The position numbers and the translations under genes were made by a program. The notes under the pieces were generated by a model. That model was not told where the DNA came from. It saw only the letters and a program-made list of their open reading frames with translations, and did no database searches. A stretch of 64,000 nucleotides of DNA from Marsupella aquatica (taxonomy: Eukaryota; Marchantiophyta), in the NCBI GenBank assembly GCA_973895155.1, contig OZ316894.1, forward strand, positions 22,072,001 through 22,136,000, given 5' to 3'. Shown in pieces: positions 1 through 10,561 of the stretch (the first letter of the stretch is position 1; each line of letters opens with the position of its first letter).

Positions 1-2079
1 ATTTTCCGGAAGCGCCGGGACAGGAGTAATCACCGGACGTGCAACCCGATAAATAAATAATTCCCAAAGCCCTTTCTTTCCCTCTCACGTCTAACAGTCC
101 CGGGGCCTCTCCCTATACTCGAATTAGCAAAACGTTTCGTTCCGTCCACTTCGATCATACACCGACGCACTTTCGCTGCCCGTGTCGCTGTAATTGATTC
201 CCACTTGACGTCCATCCCTACACCAGACTGTCCGAAAGCTTTAGCTTCCAACACTTGAACTCAAATCAAATTCTAAGCTTCAAAACGACCCAAAGAGTCA
301 AGGGAGCTGTGTCAATCAATGCCGAACACAAATATAGCATAGGTAAACTGTAAGCTCGTGTGAGTACCTGATACAGGAAAGTCCTTTGATTAAGTCCCGA
401 AAGAACGTCTGGAGACTTCTGCGAGTCTCATAGTTGTATTGTTCAATCACTCCAGCAACGATTTCTTGGTCATCCAATCAGTCCTTTCAATCGCTGCAGC
501 TGCTGTTCAATGTTATGTATTCCCTTGAGTGATCAATAGTGCGTTTCTTGTTTCTTTTATTCTCAGTCAGCGCTCAGCACGGCGATCCTATATCATCATT
601 GTGCATAGTTACTTACTGTCCTGTCAGTTGAAAGCCACAATTTTCACGACTTAATTTTCTTTGCGACCATTCTCATGTCTTTTAATCGTGGTCAGCAATT
701 TATGTAGGGGGAATTGGATTGAAGTGCTTCAGTGAGTACGTAACTTGCTCTTTGTCTTGGTTTGCACAAAATATTGAATCGATCTCTCAGGATGGTCCTT
801 TAGGACTACCAAAATGCTCCCAATGAAAAAGTTATTTCATTTGCTTGTTGGAGAGAACTTACGTGAGCCATCAGATTTTTTTAATAGTTTTGTGTACTCT
901 TGGATTTTTGTGTACTGTTGGAGTGATTGACAGGGGTGTCAAATGATATACTTTTTTTTTATAGTAGAATACAAAGTACATGAGATGATTCTTTAGTTAT
1001 GTGACATCACCTAAATTGTGTCTTTTTTTCCTATTAGAGTACACACCTTGGAAGGAGTATCGTTTGGGGCATGAAAAACTTTTTGTATTTTTTCATAAAG
1101 TGTGATTTTGAGACTTTAGAAAGAGGCAAAATGTGTTAATTTTGTTTTTCCTTTTGTTCAATTTTCCTTTTTTTTCTATTTATGTAATGGTGCCAAAGAT
1201 AAGAAAAGGGGGGAGGAATGGAGTGGCAAGGGAGTGAAGAAATAGGAAAAGGGGGGAGAGAAAGAATAAAATGTTTCCCTCTCAATAGCATTGTTGACCC
1301 CGCAAAGCCCTGAGGGGCCCTCACGTCTTTTGCACTCCCCCTCACCATCTCACATCCATGCTCTCCTCAACAACATAGCTTTCACAACATAACAACATTT
1401 GTTTCTCACCTCGAAATCTTTAAGTTTCTCTCCTGGACATCTTTTTTTCATCTCCATATATTTTCTCATCTCAACATCTTTTGCTCACCTCAATATCTTC
1501 TGTGCAACACACTTGCATTCGGCTCGTTCCTCATAATAAATTAGTCCCTCCATGCCAGGTTGTGTGTCTTCTATCTGGGTCCACAGGAGCATCAAATTGT
1601 GGTTACTTACTTGGACGTTAATATCACATATTGAGTTCGCTTGTCACATGTCCTCTAATTGCAATGACTGAGCTTAATGGCCAAATTTGCCCACAAAATT
1701 AGGTCTCGATCATCATTGGCCTTTGCTTAGGAGAATTCTTCTCCTACTAACCAAGCTTTTAAATACACCACACTTTGAGTATTGGCCCTAGATACTCCAG
1801 GTTTTTGTTAAATAAGCTCTTTTTTTAACAAAGAAGGGCCCAGGACCGGGCCAGGCACTTTTATCTCTCAAACTTGTAAAGCCTACAGAGAATAACAGTA
1901 AGCTGTGTCAAGCTGCCCCAAGGTAAACCCGAAAGAGTAAAATGATTGCAGTTTAGAAGACTACCGGTAGCCAAATGCCTTGGCCAAAATGCCTCGGCCA
2001 AATGCCCGTGTGATGCATGAAGTCACTGAGAGTAAAGTTGTCAACTTGAACAATTATTGAGTGGAAAATAGTCAAACTC
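1..2079. other. Intergenic, no gene recognised
   Basis: No open frame here resembles a known protein. The stretch is moderately AT-rich with several poly-T tracts and a purine-rich patch near 1200-1270. A short GC-rich motif reading AAAGCCCTGAGGGGCC near 1303 recurs in almost the same form near 2305. At about 1969-2005 an 11-15-bp unit (CCAAATGCC plus a few bases) is repeated three times. Confidence 0.5.
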
Positions 2080-2303
2080 AGTAACATTTACCCAACACAG
2101 CATATCGTGGAAAAGCTTTTAACAACTCCTTTCCAATTAAACCAGGTCTGATTGCTAGCGAGCTCCAGGCATGATCCGAAAATACCCATGGGACAGCTTT
2201 GCTCTCTTTTCAATATTGATTTCTGCATGCCAGCCAAAGCCTTTCTCTAGCCACATTTCATTCAAGTGTCTGGTTAGGTTAAGTAGAGCAGTTTAACCAC
2301 AAC
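2080..2303 (+). repeat. Dispersed repeat, inverted partner at 10.66-11.76 kb
   Basis: About 200 bp (2090-2280) match the reverse complement of about 11535-11765 closely. The shared stretch includes the blocks around AACATTTACCC, CCAGGTCTGATTGCTAGCG and GACAGCTTTGCTCTCTTTTC. The right end, with GTCTGGTTAGGTTAAGT, matches the reverse complement of about 10665-10700. The two copies are therefore collinear apart from about 850 bp present only in the second copy. No coding capacity is visible. It is probably a non-autonomous transposable element. Confidence 0.75.
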
Positions 2304-3529
2304 AAAGCCCCGAGGGGCCATCACCCCATGTCGGGTTGCTTTGAGGAACATGGACATCACCACTTCGTTTGTTTAATTAAAGTGTTACTTTTTTGATGTC
2401 ATTGTTTGTTCATTTCAAATGTTACTGTTTTCTTTCCATCCTTTCTATTGTTACATGGTGTAATTGTTTTTGTTTGCCTTGTCTCAAACACAAATAGTTA
2501 GGTTTGCTTTAATCTTCTTACAGAACTGATCTTCTCTTGATTCTGACCAAAATGTGGTTGCACATGCTACCAGAGATTTTTGCAAGCAGCTTCTCATGAG
2601 GGTACATAAATAAATATTGAAGAAAGTTGGGTCTTCACTTCTGATTTGTTTTTAGTCATACTTAAAGTTTGATTTTCCCCCAAATTTTCCACAGAAGATT
2701 TTAAAATTCCTCAAATTGTTGTAATTTTTATTATACGATTTTCAAATTTGAATAAAATATTGACTAGTGGCTGTAGACCCTTGTATTAAACAAAAGCTAT
2801 TTAATTCGGTTTTGATCAATTTTTTACACATACACACAAAAGACTAAAACCAAAATATATACAAAAAGGGAAATAAGAGTACAATGAAGGGAAAGCAAAA
2901 TAGGTCCAAAGAGGACAAACACCAATTAAACAAGGTTTACACATACAAACAAGCACCCCAAAAGCGAACCTGTCACTACAAAGTAGGCCAAAGAACGCTA
3001 TGAAAATATTTTACTCTACTAGGATAGGGCACGTGCAATTATTAGTAAATGCAATCCTGATGGGATTGTGCAACCCTTCCTTGGTAGAGTACCAGTAGCT
3101 CTTAACATAAAGTTCACTTGTTGTTTAGCAAAACAATTCCGGGCCTGTTTGTGCCTCACAGGGAAAAAATGCTAACCCCATGTAAAATAAAATAGAAAAG
3201 CAGGATGCCTTGCACTAAACCAGTTTTGGCTGTTATGGAGTGTGTTCTTATAGAGAGCTGACTGCAGTTGTGCGCTCTGTGAAGGGTTCACTCTAAATAC
3301 TAGCTCAACTGGGTCATTATATGGAGAGTTGTACATCATTTGTAATGATTTAGATTATTTATGATCACTTAATCACTTTAAATAAAGTTATAGAGCACCA
3401 ATCATATGATGTCACTTGTATTTTTCAATTAAAAGATGATATAACTTCACTGAGTAAGTTTTTTTCAAAATGATTTAAAAGACACTATAATTGTTGCACA
3501 TTTCCAGGCACATCACTTTCTTGGAAGTG
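2304..3529. other. Intergenic, AT-rich, no gene recognised
   Basis: AT-rich sequence with no credible open reading frame. It contains oligo-A and oligo-T runs around 2700-2880. No structured element was recognised. Confidence 0.45.
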
Positions 3530-3790
3530 ACCCCCCAAGCAGCTTATTTTTAAAAGGTTTTTTATTTTTAGTCACTGTGACAAATGTGGCTTCTCTTAGG
3601 GAGGAGATTCTAGGAACATTCTCTACCTAGGAATAATCTTCAGGAGAATGTTGTGGGTCACTTCCAATAATGATTGTCAGATATCCCTAGATTTAAGAAA
3701 GACGGTTAGATTCTGGCAAATGGGGTCATAATTTGGTGAAAAAGTGGCAAATAGTGTTAAGAAAATCTAGCAAATAGTAGCCAAAAGTGA
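3530..3790 (+). repeat. Dispersed repeat family A, copy 1
   Basis: This stretch shares long imperfect blocks with 19715-19845 (same strand): the AGCTTATTTTT start, the GTCACTGTGAC region, the GGGAGGA run, and TATCCCTAGATTTA. Its right part, with GTTAGATTCTGGC and TGGGGTC, also matches 10860-10965 and, inverted, 36470-36670. The copies differ in length and are diverged, as expected of an old non-autonomous element. A further local duplication of TAGAGTGACCCTTxTCxTAGCTTTTCAT occurs at about 3860 and 3990. Confidence 0.65.
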
Positions 3791-5268
3791 CTAACATGTT
3801 TTGGGGAGGTGGAATTTGGCCAAAATTTGCACTTAAAAAATACGCTGCCCCCAAGGATACTAGAGTGACCCTTGTCGTAGCTTTTCATCATGCTTTATTA
3901 GATACAGTTTAATCATCATGCTTTATTAGAAACATATTGATCTCCCAGGATTGCCCATCACTTTATCCGAAGTGACCCTAAGGATATTAGAGTGACCCTT
4001 ATCTTAGCTTTTCATGGGGCTTTAAGGGTGTCTCAAAGCTAAGAAATTCAACCATAAAGAATGGTCATAACTTTTGCACAAAATTATGTAAATTATTTTT
4101 TCTTTCAGTAGTCTTACAGTGACTAATGGTACTGATTAATGGCATACCATTCATCCTTGTGGCAAAAAGTTATGTATTAAATGGAAAATAACTTTTGTGT
4201 GTGTTAGCCATTAGGCCCCTCACTAGGGACTAGAGTCAATCAAATTGTCCTATTAGAACCATGTGATATTCCATGAGCATAATTATGTACTGTAACTTCA
4301 TCAAGCGTCAAACTAATTTGGATGTACCCTTTCCAAAACTGCCAACAGGCTGATAATCTCAAAGTAGAGCCCTATGGGGCCCCGCCTATGGGGCCCATTG
4401 GCCATTGAATGGCTCCTTTCGTGCCTTGAATCTCACATCACTCCAACATTTATTTGAACTTGTCCATCTTCCGCTGTGAGTGGGCCCATTTCTCGTTCCT
4501 TCAATCACCTAATAACGTGATGCTGCACGTCGTCGATTTCACGGTTCGAGCGCTGACAGCCGTCCATGGACTGAACTTGACTCCGTCCATTCGGAGTTCT
4601 GCTCATGAACTTGTCGCCAAAAGTGATGGCGTCATGTACTTTGCACACTGACGCGTTTTATCGTCTCCTTCCATTTGTTTGTTTGTGGATGAAGGATTTC
4701 AACCTACTGTACTTGAAAGTTGACACTGTCAATACTCAAAAGACTTTTGTCGAAGGTGAAAGGAAGAGGTCCCTTGACTGGTTCTGATCTACCATTGTGC
4801 TAGTTCTACACTCCTGTAGATCGATCATACGCCTCCCTAACCTCAATTCTCGATCGAGCTATAAGTGCCCATCTGGCCATTGCTGGTCTCGTTCATTCCT
4901 GGTTTCGCTGCAAGTACAGGTTGTTCATGCTCTCGTATCAATCCTCTATCATTTGGGAAATTCAGTTGGTCAGTAAGTTGATTGTCGCAGATGAACGCTG
5001 CAAAAGATTTTGTTTCTGATCGAGAGAAGGGCACCAATTGTACAGGTTGAACGTACTGGAGAGGACATATCAGCTGTACAAGATTCAGTCCGATTCCCGT
5101 TCCGACGAAAATTCTCTGTTGTGTAAATGAGAGAGTAAGGGACCAAGCTCAAATCTGAACTAGCCAGCTAATAGTCAGGCATATACTGTGACGATTTTAC
5201 TTCTCTTAACACTGAGAAGCAATTCAACTTGGCGGAGTGAGTAAGGAGGCTGTGGAGCGCTAGGACTC
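3791..5268. other. Intergenic; upstream region of the small gene at 5.3 kb
   Basis: No gene recognised. Around 4370-4405 a GGGGCCC-containing motif occurs twice in tandem. Only short unconvincing frames exist at 4454-5150. The last few hundred bases presumably hold the promoter and 5' UTR of the small gene starting near 5305, but no clear TATA box or upstream exon could be assigned. Confidence 0.4.
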
Positions 5269-5304
5269 GTGAGAATCACACAGGCGACGAAATTTGTGGT
5301 AAAA

Positions 5305-5709
5305 ATGTCGATGACATCTGCCGCTGCCAGTCATGTGCCCGGTCATGGGATGGAACCGGAGACCACGACTTATCAACGGGTGCCTTACAACTTCCCTGCC
5401 GTTGGCGTCTGGCTCCCCACAACAGAAAATGCTCACGCCTCAGGTAAAGAAGAAGGCAAGAAGGAGATGCAAAGAGCTGCGGACAGAAAAGCTAAGGCAT
5501 CATTCTTCGAAAGAGTGGCTGTGAAGGTGACTTCCGCATCTAGAAAGAGGAGAACGAAGGTGTCTCCACAGTCTAGCTCTACGACTGAGAGTAGTACTAC
5601 CAAGAACAGCGCCGACGTCCAACTCACTGCACTCGAGAAGCAATACCTCGACTATCTGAGGAGATCCGTGGGGACGGGACAGTTCTCGCATTATCTGATG
5701 CCTGCCTAA
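5305..5709 (+). CDS. Small unrecognised basic protein
   Basis: An open frame of about 134 residues from an internal ATG at 5305; an upstream in-frame ATG at 5269 would add 12 residues. I do not recognise the family. Three parts are visible: an N-terminal segment with YQRVPYNFPAVGVWLP that looks conserved and aromatic/proline-rich; a central Lys/Glu-rich helix (GKEEGKKEMQRAADRKAKASFFERV); and a Lys/Arg/Ser/Thr-rich linker ending in a compact C-terminal helix (LEKQYLDYLRRSVG) with a short tail. There is no signal peptide or membrane segment. Codon use is GC-rich like the confirmed genes of this window, which supports real coding. The composition would suit a nucleic-acid-associated or intrinsically disordered plant protein, but no function is assigned. 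An additional 5' exon cannot be excluded. Confidence 0.55.
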   Translation: MSMTSAAASHVPGHGMEPETTTYQRVPYNFPAVGVWLPTTENAHASGKEEGKKEMQRAADRKAKASFFERVAVKVTSASRKRRTKVSPQSSSTTESSTTKNSADVQLTALEKQYLDYLRRSVGTGQFSHYLMPA

Positions 5710-7762
5710 TTTCAATCAGTGATCGATATTCAAAGAGGGATAATAGTGATGTCTTTTCGTCGGTGAACATACAACTCTCTCCCTCAGGTTTCTAGCTCAT
5801 CACTGTAGATTACGTCTAGTACATTTCTTCAATCTGCGTTACATTTTCACATTCTCGTTATATGGTCAGGCGAATTGAGCTTTACAGGCTTACAAATTCA
5901 GGGCCCGAGACGCACATCCATATGAAAACCTCTGTCAAGCTAGATGGACGAGGTTGGGATTCAGCTCGACATTTAGAGAAATTTAGAAAACGTAGGAGTA
6001 GAAAGAGACATTTAGCAAACGTAGAAGTAGAAAGTTGGGAACCGTTTTAGAATCCATCTTTATACGCACAGCTCTGCTGTACTAACGAAGGAATGGCGCA
6101 AGGTCTAGCTTAGCTTCTTGTACAGCTTAGTTTACTTGCATGTGGCGAGTAGATCGATGACATCCGTGTATACTACAAAAACGAATGAAAGACTCCGTGA
6201 CTGAGACTCTCATCCTGAACGAGGTTCAATTGTCCTTTGTGAGTTCTGGATTCTCCTTCAACCGACTTCATTAATTGATTGCGTGATTACAAAACACTGC
6301 AGACCAGTTCAGTCGAGCTAAGTATGACCGGGTCAAGACAATTCTACCTGTCAGGGAGAATCTAACTATCATGTCAAACCAAAAAAGCTATAAAGGCCAG
6401 AAGTGGAAGCTCGGACGAAAGTTTGACATTGCTACTCATATGGGCACAGGACATGTAAATTACTTCATAGTGTCAGTGTACTCCCGGGACCTTCAATGTC
6501 CTGATATGGATATGGAATCATAAGAGGTTAACCAAGGTCACCAAAGGAATTCAACTCCTTGAATGAGAACTGTGGCCACTACAGTACATGGACTGAATAC
6601 CGTTCTAAACCTTTACACTACCTCTATGTATAAATGTCATCTTTGGCTCCAAGTGTAAAACATGGTATGCAATTAAATCATCTTTCATTGGTGTCCATTG
6701 GGTATTATGTCGAATGCTTGAGTCCATGTTAGCTTCTACTTCTAGTGGCAACAAACTTTAAAACAAGTTTTCATTTTACAAAGGTTGTCTTCTAGTGCAC
6801 CTGCTGCACATGTAGGATGCACTCCCTAACCCTCATCACCTACTCTAGCTCTCAGACCCACAGTACCACCAACCACGTAGACATACCGTCCCCTTTTGGA
6901 CCACTTCATCTTTTTAGGTGTTGATCCCTCTACACCCCTTCTACCAGCCCCATTCATAAATCATTATCATCTGGCCTTTATGCCCATGTTTGTTCCACCA
7001 CCACCTCCATCCAACGTTTACATGCTCGTGTCCTGGGAGGAGAGATGCTCTCCATATGGACTTAAATGAGGGCAATAAGGTATCAATGGTGGGGAGCCCA
7101 TTGGACGTATTTCTCTTCCTGGAGGCCGGACTTGATAATTTGCCCAATGCTGGTCATGAATTCTCGCTTGAATGGAGGCAATGGGTGGTTAGAGCATCGC
7201 ACCCATGCTCACTATCCTTGGTTGGCATTGGGTCGACTAACAACTGTGACTTTCCAAGACAAAGGGAGCATTTGTGACTTTTTAGCCAAAGCAAACTGCC
7301 ATTTCTTGTTTGGAGCATAGACTTGAGGCCAGTTAAATCAGTTTTTAAATGAGCTTTAATAAAAGCATATCCCTCAACTAAAGTAGCCAAAATCTGGAAA
7401 TTTTTGCACCACCTTTGGAGGTCAGTTAAAGTTACAGATAAAATAAATGTTGAGATGATTAAAATTGGAGAGCACAGCAATGCAATCCATATTGACACAA
7501 AGATAATTATATGTTTCACCTTGTCTGGTTATGTCCATGGCTGACATAAGAATCCATTAGGGCGTGTCAAAGTTCTCCCGTAACACTTTGGTTACAGCTT
7601 TGTTTTTTTGGACGTACCATCCTTATGGGGTATGTATTTTGGTAACCCATAATGATCCTGTCCTGGCCGTAAGTGAGTTTTATATCCTGAGCTGTAACTC
7701 AGGTACAACTGTGCTTTGACAGGCCCTATTGTACACTAACACCATACAGCCATTCGCCATAG
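5710..7762. other. Intergenic, no gene recognised
   Basis: No gene recognised. A degenerate tandem repeat of about 30 bp (ACATTTAG..AACGTAG.AGTAGAAAG) lies at about 5970-6035. Open frames at 6990-7520 overlap on both strands without any recognisable domain and are treated as noise. Confidence 0.4.
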
Positions 7763-7778
7763 CCTGGCAAACCACAAG
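7763..7778. repeat. Target-site duplication, left copy
   Basis: The 16-bp sequence CCTGGCAAACCACAAG occurs here and, identically, at 10546-10561. It flanks the LINE that runs between the two copies. A poly-T run, the LINE's poly(A) tail seen on the plus strand, starts at the very next base. Confidence 0.95.
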
Positions 7779-8630
7779 TTTTTTTTTTTCGGGGGAAGGG
7801 GGGCGCAGGAGCCTATCAATAACAGGCAAGGGGGCAAAAACCACCCGAGCAAGGGAAAGACAAAAAGGGCCCAACACCCCGAACACACACCAAGACACAC
7901 AGCTAATCAGGCCAGGGAGCCCGATACCACCACCAGAAGGTGGGACCAACAAAAATCCTGGCAGGCGTATTCCTGCACTGCTTGTCCCGGAAGTGACTTC
8001 TAAGCTTATCCTGGATGCTCCTAACATTCTCCTTACTAATCATGAAGTTCGTGTATTTAGTCTTTGGATACCAATGCATCTGGTTACTCAACTGGCTTCT
8101 GGTAGCGCTACGGCTTCTAAGGGCAACCTCGGGGGTCTCACTATACGGATGCCTCCCCATCACCTGCGACGTTTTTAGGCCTCGGACCCCCTAAAATGTA
8201 AGAAAAAAAAGTATTTTTTCAACCCCTATAAAGTTGGAATATTCTTGGAATATTCCAAAATTTTGGTTATAAGGACCCTAATGTTCTTATAAGTCTCAAA
8301 ATTGGATTTAAAAGACCCTATTATTCTTCTCATAAAATTCTTAAGTCTTCCCTTTGAACCCATAAAATGACCCTATACTTCGTCGCACGTGATATGCCAT
8401 TTTTGTGGAAGTGAAACCCCCGAGAGGGCAACATTCCCCATCAGGTGCCACCGGCCAACGTACATGTTCATCCCCTCGCCGTACCCCGTCCAGCGAACCA
8501 GACCCGTCTCGTCCATCCTCACCCAATCACAGTGGTTCTTACCCTTCATCATCTTCCACATTCAGGGCGACCGGGCTGTCGATAGTCTCCCAGGGCTTAA
8601 GTATAACCTGGAGTTGAGTCAGGGCCCGCC

Positions 8631-9404
8631 TTAGCTGTTTCCATTTTCTCTCCTAATGGCAGGCATCCAACATGGTGCGAAGGTGAGTTTCAGTCTTCCA
8701 ACCCAGCCGGGTAGTCGCCCTAGGAACCTAGAGTAGGTGGCAGCATTTCTCTCCTTCCAAATGCTCGAACACATCTCCATGAGCAAGACCACAGGTCCTG
8801 GTTTCCTTTTGTGCATCTTCAAAGCAGTCGAGATAGCTTCGTACAATGTACCTTGCGACGTCTTGAGGGCATCAGCCTGCTGGACCAGTTGTTGGACCTC
8901 CCTCCATCTATCAGTGACAGTCCTACAGCTAAAGAACAGATGTTCGGTGTGTTCGAACTGGCTCTTGCAATGAGTGCAAGTGCCGTTCGTGACCTCCCAA
9001 TGGCTTGCCCTGCCATTCGTAAAAAAACCATGGTTTAACAGCCTCCAAAGAAAGAATCTCACCTTGGGAAAAGACCAGCCTCCCCATAGTTTCTTCCAGT
9101 AGTGATTCCATCCACTGGGGGTGTGGGCTTGTCCCCATCTACGATTCAGCTGGGTCACGTCCAGATGAGGCTCCCTTGAGCAGTGGCTCCATATCCGTGT
9201 GGAGAAATCCCAACCTTTATTGCGTCCACTCCAGTCCCACTGCCAACCCCCACACTCCTGAAGTCCCGTGTCAGTGACAGTGCTCTGTCGAAGCTTGTTG
9301 TAAAACCTGGTAAATTCCAGATTCCCAATAGAGCGGGTACTTCGGAGTTGCGAACTGAGCTCCTCCTCATTCACCCATTCACCTTGAGGAGTCCTGAGAT
9401 TCAT
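8631..9404 (-). pseudogene. LINE ORF2 C-terminal fragment (zf-RVT)
   Basis: This frame of about 257 residues continues the LINE polyprotein. It has the usual plant LINE C-terminal order: a W-rich segment (KLWGGWSFPKVRFFLWRLL), then a zinc-binding cluster CTHCKS...HTEHLFFSC (C-x2-C-x6-H-x4-C-like spacing), then the SSIWKERNAATYS block. It is separated from the RT fragment at 9576-10545 by a gap of about 170 bp in which the frame is lost, so it cannot be expressed as part of a functional ORF2. Confidence 0.85.
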
Positions 9405-9575
9405 CAGGTGCTTGATGCCACAGTTGGCCAGGAATCTTCTACGGTCAGTTCCCTGTTGTGCCGTGGCAATGCTGGTCCGTAGGTAAAGTAAGATGGTTTG
9501 TTCGATGGAGAGGTGGCTTGGGATCTGTCCTTCTCCAAAGTTAAATTGGAGGTGGTGACTCTTGGATGTCCATCC

Positions 9576-10545
9576 CTAGAGGAGACCTCTCAGCATTGGT
9601 GAGCCCTGAATGTGAATGTTGTCAGCCAAAAGAAGTGCTTCAGTTGCTGTCCAGTGGCGTCTCTCTTTCTTCCCCGGTCCAGTCTTCAGCCCCTTTACGA
9701 TGATCTCTTGTGCAATTTGCACCCACTCACGCTCCGCCTGAGTAATCAGTTTGGCGATATGTCGCATTTTCAGTGACTGAGAATGCTCCTCGAAGGGCTG
9801 TATTCCCAAGCCACCCTCCTCCTTGGGTCTGGTAATCACATTCCACGCAATGAGCACTTTCTTGGTTCCTTCGGTGGTAGTTGACCCCCACAGGAACCGA
9901 CGGCAAACTTTTTCCATCTCCAAAAAACCCGTCTTGTGCAGAGCCAACGCCATCAAGTGATACGTGGGAATAGAGCGAAGAACGTGCTTGAGAAGGATCG
10001 CTCTGCCAGCCATAGATAGGCTCCTTTTGGTCGAATGGCACAGTCGGCTTCTCAATCTACCAACCAGAAATGCAACTTCATGAGACGGCCGCACCTTGTA
10101 ACCAATCGGGCTGCCCAAGTATTCAGTCAACTCTCCTTCCTTGGCGATTTTGCATCCCGTAGCAGTCAACCAGACTGGGTAAACTCCGTCGGGGAAGTAG
10201 ATAGGAATAATCTTCGATTTCTGTACGTTTAGCAAAGCGCCAGAGATGTTCTCATATTGTTGTATGATCTTTCTAGCCATCTGGAAATCCCCCTCAGTGG
10301 CCGCCAGGAACAGCCCCGTGTCATCAGCAAAGAGTTGGTGGCACAGGCTCTTATTGTCAGGCAGCTTCAAACAGTTCAGCTCTCCCATCTCAATCTTATT
10401 CCTGCAAAGCGCCATCAGTGGCTGGGTGGTAAGAGCAAAAAGAAGTGGGGACAGGGGGCAGCCTTGCCTCACCCCTCTGTTCAACTGGATCGGTTCAGTG
10501 AATCTCCCGTTGATGTGAACCTTAGACTGGGTGTGCTCCACCTGC
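9576..10545 (-). pseudogene. LINE reverse transcriptase fragment
   Basis: Encodes the RT from the middle of the palm: GVRQGCPLSPLLFA (motif B), LFADDTGLF (motif C, catalytic DD), the EYLGSPIGYKV segment, LSMAGRAILLKHVLRSIPTYH and the RFLWG thumb block. These are diagnostic of plant L1-type LINEs. The fingers and catalytic motif A are missing because the element is truncated at 10545. The few residues an ORF finder would add upstream come from the target-site duplication and the flank, not from the element. Confidence 0.9.
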
Positions 10546-10561
10546 CCTGGCAAACCACAAG
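10546..10561. repeat. Target-site duplication, right copy
   Basis: Identical over 16 bp to 7763-7778, marking the 5' junction of the minus-strand LINE. Confidence 0.95.

Larger units (their letters stand above)
7779..10545 (-). mobile_element. 5'-truncated L1-type LINE
   Basis: A non-LTR retrotransposon copy inserted on the minus strand. On the plus strand its poly(A) tail reads as a run of eleven T at 7779-7789, directly after the left 16-bp target-site duplication. Its 5' end stops at 10545, directly before the right copy. The body encodes, 5' to 3', the second half of the reverse transcriptase including the catalytic FADD box, and a C-terminal zinc-knuckle (zf-RVT) region, followed by about 840 bp of 3' UTR. 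The element is truncated inside the RT domain and has lost the endonuclease region and any ORF1. That is typical of incomplete target-primed reverse transcription. The perfect duplication suggests a fairly recent insertion, but the coding part already carries frameshifts. An AT-rich patch at about 8180-8390, inside the 3' UTR, may be a nested insertion. Confidence 0.93.

Noticed and set aside
7729-8178. Plus-strand open frame of 149 residues
   Set aside because: It is antisense to the 3' UTR of the minus-strand LINE and starts outside the element, crossing the target-site duplication.
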